From Candidatus Zhuqueibacterota bacterium (GTDB lineage Bacteria; Zhuqueibacterota; Zhuqueibacteria; Oceanimicrobiales; Oceanimicrobiaceae), in assembly GCA_029261995.1 (NCBI GenBank), contig JAJDAF010000022.1, positions 182,805 through 246,804 of the forward strand: DNA of 64,000 nt. Direction: 5' to 3'. A program made the translations under genes and the position numbers. Of this stretch, positions 22,101 to 30,561 are shown piece by piece; position 1 is the stretch's first letter; each line of letters opens with the position of its first letter. The notes beneath the pieces were generated by a model, which was not told the origin of the DNA, made no database searches, and saw only the letters and a list, made by a program, of their open reading frames with translations.

Positions 22101-22196
22101 CCGATGAATGAGAATGGTGTATGGAGATGGAGCGTCTTGTGAAAAGCCGGTTTGGAAGCTGGCCAGCAAGAACAGGGTGAGAATTGTTTTATGCAT
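19188..22196 (-). CDS. Secreted TPR and GWxTD domain protein
   Basis: The start at 22196 (MHKTILTLFLLASFQTGFSQ) gives a clear export signal; the frame from 22232 adds a poor leader. About 1000 residues follow. The first half is a run of TPR units with the repeating pattern A..AY..AL..D......NGLG. The middle holds the GWxTD-type block (FFLGFWTARNPTPA, YWLNDEFNDKGLIYIRHGEPDEI), and the C-terminal part is beta-rich with Ig-like stretches. GWxTD proteins are common in FCB bacteria and of unknown role, probably in the envelope. The stop overlaps the ProX gene start. Confidence 0.85.
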   Translation of the reverse strand: MHKTILTLFLLASFQTGFSQDAPSPYTILIHRADSLRSVKNWKMAERAYQQALVFDANSVKAINGLGELAQRRHDWQKTQVWFRKTLTLDPENRIAKTYFENNPDIISNLKRGDKSFKSGDLKSAERAYEKVLHYNSQSLPALRRLTEIAYQDEKWQKFKGRVQQVLEINAGDDLALRLLRNPKLERRLNQADSLVEARDLKEAKKLYEQALMMDHQSLRALNGLGKLYHRMLDWGKSKRWFKRALNIDPMNEETNYYINNGPNPNTIPILNEARSYHKQGQLDNAEKEYRRAIKIYPGTVQAFRGLGQIAFEHRDWDEVKNWYNKLLEVQPLEHEAMYALGVAYREDGKTNSLIFKKKLFANSRKRFDQLIAADSTYEDVLFQRGLLERWQGNWDGALAYGHRQLVLKPALATAHTGLWKLHRLMMMNSTEIEFTTWRQTHSGPWADYLLAEQLRRTGKIARADSLYDSIINYYPGFNSTLIYLARIRLNIQKGDEEEANRYFRLALKQSRSKTDVAFLFEDWKYLFKDTEYDFYQKLRRAQDQKAFFLGFWTARNPTPAASKNARAIEHYRRLVHAEQGYWFDGARSDANRANKAIELKFPTTYWLNDEFNDKGLIYIRHGEPDEIARTADTDVSNESWLYYRRQDRDKLIFHFVVDENLGVKNDWQLVPILPDKLSLLQDRTGWDPKMDRIALTRNRQESLNLQYQVIEESRQVILASMQSDFHTWDEQYSDLSLPYFISSFRGVGRRTAVEVYLGIPISELEDPTAVKTGKFEIEHGAGMYDVYWRPVASANETANVEPDDSSHVNRGFYLHRYEFKAEPGNYHFSLHARDDRLHKVAAWNFDLEVPDYAPGPLSVSDLILANEVRPGKAGPFAKKNLALVPNPSKTFGLSDPVFLYYEIYNLSRNDEGETSFDIEINIRQLRKKRSGLAKLLPGGSKRKKSVALKENRMGTSETSIEYAGVNVSNLEEGEYELTVTISDRISKRSSRSAIGVVLDGQ

Positions 22197-22291
22197 CAAT
22201 AACCTCGTTTGACAACCTTGAATCGGGGGCAAAGCGCTGCTTCACGGGCCAAGCTGGTCTAACCCGTCCCCGAGGCTAGCGTGCGAGCAGC

Positions 22292-23611
22292 CTACTTTTC
22301 CACGGCGTAGCCCGGTTTTCTCATGTTCAGGCAGATGATTTCGAATTGATTCCTGACAAAAAGGCGGCCATTTGCTAGGCTCGGCGGTGTCCAGACTTTT
22401 CCCTTTCGGAAGATTTTTGCTCGTCCACGCTCCTGGTAACGGGCGGCGCTGGCATCCACCAGCAGCAACCTGCCGTTTTCGCTCAGAACGATAAGCTGGT
22501 TGTCCGCAAACAGCAGGCTACCGTGTCCCAATCCGGTTTTTTTCCATGCCTGTTTTCCGGTTTCGACGGAAACGCATTTCAAAGAATTCTTGTCGAAGCC
22601 ATAAATGTGGCCATCGTGATAGATTGACGAAGAGAATTGGCTACGCATGACCTTGTTGCGCCACACTTGCTCAGCCTCGTAGTTTGCGCCCCCGCCGGCA
22701 CTGATTTGAAACAGAGCCGCCCCCTTGTTGTAGCCGGCCGAGACGAAGATTCGGTTCCCTGGCGCAACGATCGGCGCTGCGACATTGGCGCCGTTGCGCG
22801 TCACCCAGGGAACCTGCCACAACAGGTTGCCGGCCGGTGATACAGAAAGCAGTCGGCTGGCTGTCAAGAACAGGATGTGCCTCTGCTCAAACATGGTGAG
22901 CGCCACCGGCGATGAATAGCCCGGCTGGTCTTTGAATTCCGCCATCGTCCCGCCACGCGAGGCGGCGTCGATGTTCAATTGCCACTGCAATTCGCCATCG
23001 TTCTTGTTAAATGCGAGAATCGTGTTTCCACTGAGCCCCCCTGCTTCCAGCATCAGCAGGTCGCCTTCAATAATTGGCGATGAGCAGAAACCGAATCTTG
23101 GCAGACCCGTCTTGAAGACTTGCCGCAAATCAACTTGCCAGAATCGTTTCCTGTCCGATACCCTGAGGGCATAGAGCTTGCCTTTGCCGCTCAGGATGTA
23201 AACATGGTCGCCATCGACAATCGGTGTGGCCCGCGGACCACTACCGTGTTGTTGCAGGAAGATTTTGTCAGCAACAAATTCCCAGGCCTGCACACCAAGT
23301 TCGGCGTCGAGGCAGATCGCAAATTCATAGTCGCCCTCACAATACATGGTAAACACGTTCTCGCCCACGACGGAAATTCCGGAGTAGCCTGCGCCAATTT
23401 GATGGCGCCAGATGACCGGCGGTCCGGATTCAGAGAATGTCTTGATCAAGCCGGTTTCCACTGACCGGCCGTCGCGGTTTGGCCCTCGCCACTGCGGCCA
23501 GTTGTGTGAAGGGTTTTTGGTGGCGTCTTTTTCAGAAGGAGTTGTCTTGACGCCTGGCCAGCACGGTGCCAAGTGACTGCACAAAATCGCAAAGATGACC
23601 AGCTTTTTCAT
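22292..23611 (-). CDS. Secreted PQQ-like beta-propeller protein
   Basis: The start at 23611 (MKKLVIFAILCSHLAPC) gives an export or lipoprotein-type signal. The 439-residue product begins with NWPQWRGPNRDGRS, the typical lead-in of PQQ-like propellers, and has repeated blades ending in W..D/W...L (VQAWEFVADK, RFWQVDLRQV, GELQWQLNI, GNLLWQVPW, GKQAWKKTG). No dehydrogenase catalytic motif was seen, so it is probably a binding or scaffold propeller, as in BamB-like proteins. It precedes the GWxTD gene by about 95 bases on the same strand. Confidence 0.85.
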   Translation of the reverse strand: MKKLVIFAILCSHLAPCWPGVKTTPSEKDATKNPSHNWPQWRGPNRDGRSVETGLIKTFSESGPPVIWRHQIGAGYSGISVVGENVFTMYCEGDYEFAICLDAELGVQAWEFVADKIFLQQHGSGPRATPIVDGDHVYILSGKGKLYALRVSDRKRFWQVDLRQVFKTGLPRFGFCSSPIIEGDLLMLEAGGLSGNTILAFNKNDGELQWQLNIDAASRGGTMAEFKDQPGYSSPVALTMFEQRHILFLTASRLLSVSPAGNLLWQVPWVTRNGANVAAPIVAPGNRIFVSAGYNKGAALFQISAGGGANYEAEQVWRNKVMRSQFSSSIYHDGHIYGFDKNSLKCVSVETGKQAWKKTGLGHGSLLFADNQLIVLSENGRLLLVDASAARYQERGRAKIFRKGKVWTPPSLANGRLFVRNQFEIICLNMRKPGYAVEK

Positions 23612-24040
23612 TCCGTCCCGTAGTTGTAAAAAAGAGCGGACACGCAGCAACTCATGTCAAATTGAGTGTCCGGGCAAGTCGTGAGAGTTGAAAAGGGTTA
23701 AGATATATTACAAATTCGCATCCAAAATATTCCGATGCTGATGATAATCCAAGAGGTACGGAATTCACATCAGAAAGGATGCGTTCAAACTGATGGCTTT
23801 CGCCAGAGTAACGCTTGAACTGTGAGCCCGGCCGCGGGTTGCATTTCATAACAATTTGTCGTATGTTTATGGCGTGTCACAACTAGAAAATCGATTTGCT
23901 CAACTCATGTGGAACATCAATTTTCCGCTGCTCGAAGGCTGGCAAGTATATCATTATCTTGAACTCTCGCCTGGAGAATTTCCTAAGGGCGGCCAGCCAA
24001 ATGCCGATTGTTTATTGTAGTTGAGAAACCTTATACCAAG
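23612..24040. other. Divergent intergenic region
   Basis: This gap separates the propeller gene from the type IX cargo gene. Apart from the small open frame at 23874-24020, described separately, I see no hairpin with T-run and no strong promoter pair. Confidence 0.3.
23874..24020 (+). CDS. Possible 48-residue protein
   Basis: A GTG-started frame (MSQLENRFAQLMWNINF and onward, ending PNADCLL) lies ahead of the type IX cargo gene, stopping 20 bases before its start. Composition is protein-like, with Trp, Tyr and Pro well spread. There is no clear ribosome site and no family was recognised. An ATG at 23907 is an alternative start. It may be chance. Confidence 0.2.
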   Translation: MSQLENRFAQLMWNINFPLLEGWQVYHYLELSPGEFPKGGQPNADCLL

Positions 24041-25990
24041 ATGAAACGCGAGATGACGAGGCAGCTTGTACACGTTCTTGTTTTAACCAGCTTGAGCAGT
24101 TCCAGTGCAGGCTGGGCTCAGGGTGGCGACCTATTGCGCGGCTCTCTGGATGCGCCTGGCGGCAGCGATGAATGCAATCCTTGCGTCGAGAATGTTATTC
24201 AGGCCGTCAACTCCCTGCGTAATCATGGCGCCACAATGGGTTTCAACTGGAACACTGATTATCCGGAACTCACGGGCGCCGGTACCAAAAGTCACTGGCA
24301 GGGTGTCCAGCGGTTGCCGATTCGCGGACGCAGTTTCCCCTACGTCGTTGTCTCCTCCTCGCATCGAACTCCGGTTGGAACTGTCGGGCAGCCTGATGAA
24401 GATAACGCTCACTTCGCAGTGGTGGAAATGGCTTCGCGGTTGCGCAACGTTGGCCGGCGTCTCCGGTCGAATCGCCTTGAGCCGGGTGTTCTGACGCGGT
24501 TTGTTCCGCCAAACGCAGCCGACAGAATCGTAACCACAAATACTATCACCCGGGAATTCGACCACCCCGGCGGCATTCAGACGGTTGGCAAATATCTTCT
24601 CGTAGGAGTGGATGGCAATGTCGGCCACGTTCGCGATGTGGCGCAATTCACGTTGTGGGACATGGCTTTGCCTGAGGCCCCGCGTTGCGTCTGGAAGCCG
24701 CCGAATTGGGAGTTGCCCATCCAGAACGCCAACTCCGTGGGGATCACGCGTCTGCAAGATGGACGCTATCTTATGGTCCGTGCGCTCTCTGACGCCAAGA
24801 ATCTGGAATTCTACCTGCTCGCTGACGACCTGGAGGACAACCCCGGGGACTATCATGACAATCAACCTTGGGACCGGTGGAACTACAAAGAATTGCAGTC
24901 GGAGCTTTTTAACGCCGACAGCACGCTCGACAGGAAGTGGGCCGATCTGGGTAATATTCTGGGAGATGTTGGCTACCAGAGCACCAACCTATTGACCGAA
25001 TGTGGCACGCGTGAAATCTATTTGATAGCTTCTCACGGGCGTCGTCCTGGGGGGATCGGCGGCGATGATTTTGTCGATGTCTACCGCGTTGACATGCCAG
25101 CAGAGCGACCGGATGCGGACATGGCCGGAGAAGGTGCTGTGATCACGAAGGTCGCGAAACGCCACATGTTTCCAAGCGGCAATTCCAACTCAAGGCAGGG
25201 TGATTTGCAGGCTGCCGGCGGCGCTTATGTGAGCCCCGACAATAAGCTCTACTATTACGCCACTGAACACGGCCGCACCGGCGACGGCGGTTATGTGAAA
25301 ATGATCGAATTTGCTCCCGCGGAATCCTACCCCGATGTGCGGTTTGTCGAGGACGCCTGGGTGGAGCTTTATGACCGCAGAAATTTTGACGGTCGCTCCA
25401 TTATTCTCGACTACATCGACCAGCCCCTGCGGGATTATGACAAGTTCCGCAATGTAGAAGAGTTTGACAATCTTGCCTCCTCAGCAATCTACTCCATTCC
25501 GGCCGGCCACCGCTTGCGTTTGTTTGCGGACAGCGATGGTGAAGGTGGATTCTTTGATCTCGTTGGCGATGGCGGCCTGCACCGAATCGCCGACTTTGCT
25601 TCGCTCAACCTCAGCACTGATGAGCCGGCCGACAATCAATTCAGTTCCGCGTCCTGGCTGGCAAATGTAACCACGGCGGAGATGGAAGAGACCGGCTCTA
25701 CCACGCAGCCTTCCTCTTTCGAACTCCATCAGAATTACCCGAATCCATTCAACCCCGCGACCTTTATCGATTACAACATCAGGACCGAAGCGCACGTGCG
25801 AATTGCCGTCTACGACATCAAGGGCCAGCTGATCAAGGTTCTGACGGAGCATCAGCACACGGCGGGGCTCTATTCTGTCGTTTGGGATGGCTCGGAAACC
25901 GATGGCAATCAGGTCGCGAGCGGCACTTACCTCTACCGTCTTGAAGTGGATGAATTCGTTCAGACGCGCAAGCTCACTCTGCTGCGGTAG
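24041..25990 (+). CDS. Type IX secretion cargo with NYPNPFNP sorting domain
   Basis: The start at 24041 (MKREMTRQLVHVLVLTSLSS) gives an export signal. The 649-residue product has a long middle region I do not recognise, a beta/gamma-crystallin-like section (VELYDRRNFDGRSI, YSIPAGHRLRLFADSDGEGG), and a C-terminal sorting domain: [55 protein letters not shown]. This domain is read by the type IX system of FCB bacteria, so the protein should be exposed on the surface or released. Confidence 0.88.
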   Translation: MKREMTRQLVHVLVLTSLSSSSAGWAQGGDLLRGSLDAPGGSDECNPCVENVIQAVNSLRNHGATMGFNWNTDYPELTGAGTKSHWQGVQRLPIRGRSFPYVVVSSSHRTPVGTVGQPDEDNAHFAVVEMASRLRNVGRRLRSNRLEPGVLTRFVPPNAADRIVTTNTITREFDHPGGIQTVGKYLLVGVDGNVGHVRDVAQFTLWDMALPEAPRCVWKPPNWELPIQNANSVGITRLQDGRYLMVRALSDAKNLEFYLLADDLEDNPGDYHDNQPWDRWNYKELQSELFNADSTLDRKWADLGNILGDVGYQSTNLLTECGTREIYLIASHGRRPGGIGGDDFVDVYRVDMPAERPDADMAGEGAVITKVAKRHMFPSGNSNSRQGDLQAAGGAYVSPDNKLYYYATEHGRTGDGGYVKMIEFAPAESYPDVRFVEDAWVELYDRRNFDGRSIILDYIDQPLRDYDKFRNVEEFDNLASSAIYSIPAGHRLRLFADSDGEGGFFDLVGDGGLHRIADFASLNLSTDEPADNQFSSASWLANVTTAEMEETGSTTQPSSFELHQNYPNPFNPATFIDYNIRTEAHVRIAVYDIKGQLIKVLTEHQHTAGLYSVVWDGSETDGNQVASGTYLYRLEVDEFVQTRKLTLLR

Positions 25991-26173
25991 AGCACCCCAC
26001 TTCAGTTTCTCCTGCGAAAATTTGATTGTTCCCGTGCAGCGGTACCGCGCTTTTTACGGCATCGGAAGATATCGGACTCCGTGCTTGTTCTTACTGTGTT
26101 GCCTGTTCGGGCCGGCATGCAGTCTGCCAAGGCCTTCCGCGTTGTGAAGCCGGCTTACAGGTGCGCTTTTTGC

Positions 26174-26203
26174 TTGACAGTGGCCGGCGGTCTGGCATAT
26201 ATT
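26174..26203 (+). promoter_or_regulatory. Promoter of the NifS-SelD gene
   Basis: TTGACA (26174-26179) followed after 18 bases by TATATT (26198-26203), or after 17 by ATATAT. Transcription would start near 26210, which excludes the earliest in-frame start at 26202 and supports the ATG at 26256. Upstream, 25991-26173 holds no gene I can support. Confidence 0.55.
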
Positions 26204-26255
26204 GAAGATGTCTATGCATCTCGATTCGCACGAAAATAAAGTGAAACAAAGCCCC

Positions 26256-28460
26256 ATGAGAAAACCTATCTACCTGGACTACAACGCCACAACGCCGCTC
26301 GACCCGCGAGTCGCGGAAGCGATGCGACCCTACCTGGAAGAGCACTTCGGTAATCCATCAAGCAGCCACTGGTACGGCACGCAGACAAAAACAGCCGTTG
26401 AGCAGGCGCGCTCACAGGTGGCTTCCTGTCTGCATTGTCTGGCGGAAGAAATCGTCTTCACTAGTGGCGGTAGCGAGTCCAACAACTACGCCATCAAAGG
26501 AGTTGCATTCGCAAATCGACACAAGGGCAATCACATCATCACTTCCGCGACAGAGCATCCGGCTGTTTACGAGGTCTGCAAGTATCTGGAGAAGAACGGC
26601 TTTCAGGTTACCTATCTGCCAGTCGATGAGACGGGACTCATCTCCGCTCAGGAGTTGGCGAACGCCATTTCTCCCCAAACCATTCTTATCTCGATCATGC
26701 ATGCAAACAATGAGACCGGGACCATCCAGCCGATTGCGGAAGTCTCTGCTCTGGCGCGAGAGCGTGGCATTCTCGTGCATACGGACGCCGCGCAAAGTAT
26801 CGGCAAACTGGCCACCGATGTCCGCGAGCTTGGGGTTGATCTCCTGACAGTTGCAGGTCACAAGATTTATGCTCCAAAAGGCATCGGCGCACTCTATATT
26901 CGGTCGGGCGTGGCTCTGGAGAAGCAGATGCACGGTGCGGACCATGAGCAAGATCTCCGGGCCGGGACGGAGAATGTACTCGAAATCGTCGGTCTGGGGA
27001 AGGCGTGTGAACTTGCGCAAAACCAGCTTGATGACAACATCAGCCACATGACTGCGCTACGCGATAAGCTGCAAAACATGCTGGCGGGCGAAGCCTTTTC
27101 TTCTCGAATCAACGGTCATCTTGAGCAGCGTTTGCCAAATACGCTGAGCATATCGTTTGCGGGAGTCGAGGCGAACATGTTGCTGGATGAACTGCACGAT
27201 GTCGCTGCCTCAGCTGGCGCGGCCTGCCATTCGGACAGCATCGACATTTCTCCAACCCTGACAGCCATGGGTGTCCCGGTTGAGTTTGCCATGGGAACGG
27301 TGCGTTTTTCCACCGGCCGGTTCACCACGGAAGAAGAAATCAACCGGGCGGCGAAACTGGTTTCCGAAGCCCTGCAACGGCTGCAGCCGCAGGAAAGTGA
27401 CGGGATTGCCGTCACGGACACCTCAGAAATTAAGCTGACTCATTTCACGCATGGTCTTGGTTGTGCATGCAAACTGCGGCCCCAGGCGCTGGAGCGCGTG
27501 CTTGCCGATTTGCCCCTGCCGGACGACGCCAACGTTCTGGTAGGTCTGAATACCGCGGACGATGCCGCCGTTTACAAAATCGATGACACCACGGCAGTCG
27601 TGCAAACGGTCGATTTCTTTACTCCAATTGTGGATTCTCCTTACCACTTTGGAGCCATCGCAGCTGCCAACGCCTTTAGCGACATTTATGCCATGGGAGG
27701 CAAGCCTTTATTTGCTCTGAACATCGTTGGCTTCCCTTCTAACCGGCTTCCAATGGAGGTGCTGGGAGAGATTCTTCGTGGCGCACAGGACAAGGCGAAG
27801 GATGCCGGCGTGGCGATCGTGGGCGGGCACACGATTGATGATACCGAGCCCAAGTTTGGTTTGGCAGTGACCGGTCTTATTCATCCACAAAAAATCCTGA
27901 CCAATTCGGCCGCACGGCCTGGGGATGTTCTCATCTTGACCAAACCGCTTGGCCTCGGTATTCTCACCACAGCCCTGAAACGTGGCCTGGTTGATGCAGA
28001 AACCACTGCCGAGGCCATTGCAACCATGGCGACGCTGAACCGAGTCGCTGCCGAGTCACTGGCTGGCTTTCCAGTTCATGCCTGCACTGACATTACTGGA
28101 TTTGGCCTGCTCGGACATCTCAAGGAGATGGTGGCCGCCAGCGGTGTTGATGCGGAAATTGTTGCTGATGATGTGCCTGTTTTGCCACGCGCCAGAGATT
28201 TCGTGACCGCGGGCGTGGTACCCGGTGGTACCGTAAATAACATGCAGTTCGTTTCTGAGGTGGTTGATTGGCAGCCTGATATTCCCAAGACTCTGAGAAC
28301 CATTCTTTGCGATGCACAGACCTCAGGAGGTCTGCTCATCGCGATAGCGCAGGAATCCGCCGGCGCTCTGTTGGCACGGCTGGCAAAAAATGGAGTTGAA
28401 CATGCGAGCCAGGTCGGGATTATCACGAGTGCTGGCGAAGGCCGAATTCGGGTACGATAG
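26256..28460 (+). CDS. selD: Cysteine desulfurase-selenide water dikinase fusion (NifS-SelD)
   Basis: From ATG 26256 the product has 734 residues. Residues 1 to about 385 are a group I PLP cysteine desulfurase: YLDYNATTPLDPRV, TSGGSESNNYAI, HANNETGTIQP, the PLP Lys in AGHKIYAPKG (near 203) and the nucleophilic Cys in SAGAACHSD (near 324). Residues about 392-734 are SelD: HGLGCACK with the catalytic Cys and Lys (near 402), DDAAVYKI, SDIYAMGG, VGGHTIDD and CTDITGFGLLGHL. The fusion would pass selenium from selenocysteine directly to selenophosphate synthesis. Its presence implies Sec or selenouridine use. A close promoter lies upstream; a short gap leads to the barrel gene. Confidence 0.93.
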   Translation: MRKPIYLDYNATTPLDPRVAEAMRPYLEEHFGNPSSSHWYGTQTKTAVEQARSQVASCLHCLAEEIVFTSGGSESNNYAIKGVAFANRHKGNHIITSATEHPAVYEVCKYLEKNGFQVTYLPVDETGLISAQELANAISPQTILISIMHANNETGTIQPIAEVSALARERGILVHTDAAQSIGKLATDVRELGVDLLTVAGHKIYAPKGIGALYIRSGVALEKQMHGADHEQDLRAGTENVLEIVGLGKACELAQNQLDDNISHMTALRDKLQNMLAGEAFSSRINGHLEQRLPNTLSISFAGVEANMLLDELHDVAASAGAACHSDSIDISPTLTAMGVPVEFAMGTVRFSTGRFTTEEEINRAAKLVSEALQRLQPQESDGIAVTDTSEIKLTHFTHGLGCACKLRPQALERVLADLPLPDDANVLVGLNTADDAAVYKIDDTTAVVQTVDFFTPIVDSPYHFGAIAAANAFSDIYAMGGKPLFALNIVGFPSNRLPMEVLGEILRGAQDKAKDAGVAIVGGHTIDDTEPKFGLAVTGLIHPQKILTNSAARPGDVLILTKPLGLGILTTALKRGLVDAETTAEAIATMATLNRVAAESLAGFPVHACTDITGFGLLGHLKEMVAASGVDAEIVADDVPVLPRARDFVTAGVVPGGTVNNMQFVSEVVDWQPDIPKTLRTILCDAQTSGGLLIAIAQESAGALLARLAKNGVEHASQVGIITSAGEGRIRVR

Positions 28461-28480
28461 TTAAGAGATGTACAAATTGC

Positions 28481-28509
28481 TTGCGTCGAGGAATAAAACT
28501 GGTTATATT
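28481..28509 (+). promoter_or_regulatory. Promoter of the barrel protein gene
   Basis: TTGCGT (28481-28486), a 17-base spacer and TATATT (28504-28509) give a leader of about 37 bases to the ATG at 28553, which has AGGAAG ahead of it. Confidence 0.5.
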
Positions 28510-28552
28510 CAGTATTTTACTTGTCAAAGACACTATTTAACAGGAAGTTAAC

Positions 28553-29206
28553 ATGAGAAGATTATTCGTCGTTGTCTGTGTCGGGATTCTGGCATTGAAC
28601 TCTAACATGGCTAACGCGCAATGGACGATTGGACCCCACGTGGTTATCTCCACCCCCGAGACTGACTTTGCGAACATCGAGGGGACAGGCGGTGGGTTTG
28701 GCTTTAAGGCAATTCGCCGAACAGGGATGGCGGGCGGTCATCTTGGCCTGCGGGGAGACTTTGCTTTCATGACTTTTGGGAAGCGGCAGGAATTTGACAT
28801 CATCGGACGTCGGATCGAGTTCCGCAATGAGGGTTACCGAATGACTTTCGGTCCCGAGTTAACGGCGGGCACCAGAAAACTTCGCGCTTACGCCGGCGTT
28901 AATGGCGGGCTTTACTATTTCAGAGTCAATGTCAGAAGCCCGTTTATCAATTCCGGAGGCAACCCGGACTCCTTCTTCGAACAGCGCGAGAACAATTGGG
29001 CGCTTGGCTGGAATTTTGGCGTTGGCTTGCAGTATGATGTCGGCCTCGGCCCCTGGCTCGATATCGGCTTTGAATATCAGACCATGCACAATCTGCCGGA
29101 AAGAATCCGGGACGACAATAACCCGGATGATCTTGCACCGATTGCTGATGTCACGGCTCACGAGTTCACCTTCAAGGTTGGCGTCACATTTTTTCTCGGT
29201 CACTGA
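28553..29206 (+). CDS. Outer-membrane beta-barrel protein
   Basis: A 217-residue protein with an export signal (MRRLFVVVCVGILALNSNMANAQ). The rest alternates aromatic and small residues as in small barrels (GFGFKAIRR, YRMTFGPELTAG, KLRAYAGVNGGLYYF, WALGWNFGVGLQYDVG), and ends in a terminal strand with Phe near the end (FTFKVGVTFFLGH). It resembles OmpA/OmpW-size barrels but no family was fixed. It has its own promoter after the NifS-SelD gene. Confidence 0.75.
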   Translation: MRRLFVVVCVGILALNSNMANAQWTIGPHVVISTPETDFANIEGTGGGFGFKAIRRTGMAGGHLGLRGDFAFMTFGKRQEFDIIGRRIEFRNEGYRMTFGPELTAGTRKLRAYAGVNGGLYYFRVNVRSPFINSGGNPDSFFEQRENNWALGWNFGVGLQYDVGLGPWLDIGFEYQTMHNLPERIRDDNNPDDLAPIADVTAHEFTFKVGVTFFLGH

Positions 29207-29222
29207 TTTGCCCACACATTGG

Positions 29223-29259
29223 GTCTGATGTCTGCCTGGTGCGAAGGTTGACATCAGAC
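29223..29259 (+). terminator. Perfect 10-pair hairpin after the barrel gene
   Basis: GTCTGATGTC (29223-29232) and GACATCAGAC (29250-29259) are exact inverted repeats, 17 bases after the stop codon. There is no T-run, so it would be a weak intrinsic terminator or a transcript-protecting hairpin. The rest of the gap to 29463 holds nothing I recognise. Confidence 0.4.
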
Positions 29260-29463
29260 TCGAGCCTCTGGGCCCCTCACAAAGCTTCATCCGTTTCCCC
29301 TTGTTCCCGCGCAGACATATTTCTCCCGTTATCAACCCAATTGCGTGGGTCACAAAATCAATACCATGATTTGAGATGGATAGTTGATGACAATTGCGGG
29401 GACGGCCGCCGCACAAGAGACGGCCGGCGAGCCTGTTGTCGGAATGAATCGAGCAGCAGATCG

Positions 29464-29730
29464 TTACTTCATATGCTGACGATACTTTTCGCGCAGGCCT
29501 TCAGAAAAACCACTGCTGCTGCCGGACAAATTTTGAATAGAGATGATTCTGTTTTCCTGAAGATTGATATGGATCTTGAAGTCCTGATCCTCGACTGACT
29601 CGATCAGAATTGCTTGAGATTTCGGAGTGTAGAATTCGATTTTGAGATGGTCTGGATTCAGGCTGAAGCGACTGGCGATTTCTTTGAAGTGTTGACGGAA
29701 CCGTTTGTATTGCGGAAGTTTAAACTCCAT
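29464..29730 (-). CDS. Small unrecognised protein with strong expression signals
   Basis: The ATG at 29730 has AGGAGG nine bases ahead. The product has 88 residues, is basic at the N-terminus (MEFKLPQYKRFRQHFKEIASRF) and has beta-type stretches (LKIEFYTPKSQAILIES, FKIHINLQENRIISIQ). No family was recognised. A TTGACA-17-TAATAT promoter lies about 135 bases upstream, preceded by A-tracts of the UP-element kind. The combination of consensus promoter and ribosome site supports it being a real, expressed gene. Confidence 0.65.
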   Translation of the reverse strand: MEFKLPQYKRFRQHFKEIASRFSLNPDHLKIEFYTPKSQAILIESVEDQDFKIHINLQENRIISIQNLSGSSSGFSEGLREKYRQHMK

Positions 29731-29869
29731 ATACAAAATCCTCCTGAGGGTTCATGGCGTACACCTTAAGTAGTACAGAAGAAAAATCCATTTGCAGAAA
29801 GATCAAGGCTGGTTGCTCACTGAAGGCTGGAACTGCGATTGGATGTTGCCGTCTTGCCATGTTTCTATC

Positions 29870-29898
29870 ATATTAATGTGAATATCGGCCAATGTCAA
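29870..29898 (-). promoter_or_regulatory. Strong promoter for the small protein at 29730
   Basis: Minus-strand TTGACA (29893-29898), 17-base spacer, TAATAT (29870-29875). A/T-tracts at 29905-29940 precede the -35 box and may act as an UP element. The leader would be about 130 bases. Confidence 0.6.
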
Positions 29899-29934
29899 CC
29901 ATATATTCGCAATTTTTTTAACTTTTTGTGATTT

Positions 29935-30561
29935 TTATAGTCCTCCCAGTGCATTTTCGTAGTCGGCCAGTACTTCCGGCACATCCGGCGCCGCCAGCAC
30001 CGAGGAGATGGCAGCCACACCCGCAGCGCCATGGTCCACGCAAATTTGGGCGCGTGCTGGTGAGATTCCTCCAATCGCAAATACGGGAAGGTTTGCCCGC
30101 CGCACGACTTCAGACAGATTCTCAAGGCCCTGCGGAGCGCCATAGGCCAACTTCGACCTTGTCTCGAAAATGGGCCCGAACAGCACAAAATCTGCGCCTG
30201 TGGCTTCTGCCTGTAAAACTTCCGTGAGACTGTGGGTCGAGACGCCGATGAGCTTGTCGGCGGGCATGCATCTGCGTGCGATGGCTGTCGGCAAGCTGTG
30301 CGCAGTCAGGTGCAGCCCTTCGGCATCTGTACATGACGCCACTTCCAGCCGGTCGTTGATGATGAGTTTGCAGGCAGTTCCGTGCAACTGTCCGCGCAGC
30401 GTCAGTGCGAGCTGGTACAATTGTTTCGCGGACAAATCCTTCTCGCGCAATTGGATGGCTCTCACGCCTGCCGCCACCGCTTGCGCGAGCACTTCTTGCA
30501 TCGGACGCGGCGCAGACGCGGCCCGATCGGTAATCAGGTAAAACTTGAAATCAACTCGCAT
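29935..30561 (-). CDS. thiE: Thiamine phosphate synthase
   Basis: The start at 30561 (MRVDFKFYLITDR) is where the ThiE fold begins, and it overlaps the end of the kinase gene by 11 bases. The 208-residue TIM-barrel protein has AIQLREKDLS, KLIINDRLEVA, GLHLTAHSLP, VSTHSLTEVLQAEATGADFVLFGPIFET and FAIGGISP. ThiE joins HMP-diphosphate and thiazole phosphate into thiamine phosphate. It ends the thiS-thiG-kinase-thiE run. A few changes such as LTAHSLP for the more usual HLGQ-D leave TenI-like regulators as an alternative, but the context favours thiamine synthesis. Confidence 0.85.
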   Translation of the reverse strand: MRVDFKFYLITDRAASAPRPMQEVLAQAVAAGVRAIQLREKDLSAKQLYQLALTLRGQLHGTACKLIINDRLEVASCTDAEGLHLTAHSLPTAIARRCMPADKLIGVSTHSLTEVLQAEATGADFVLFGPIFETRSKLAYGAPQGLENLSEVVRRANLPVFAIGGISPARAQICVDHGAAGVAAISSVLAAPDVPEVLADYENALGGL

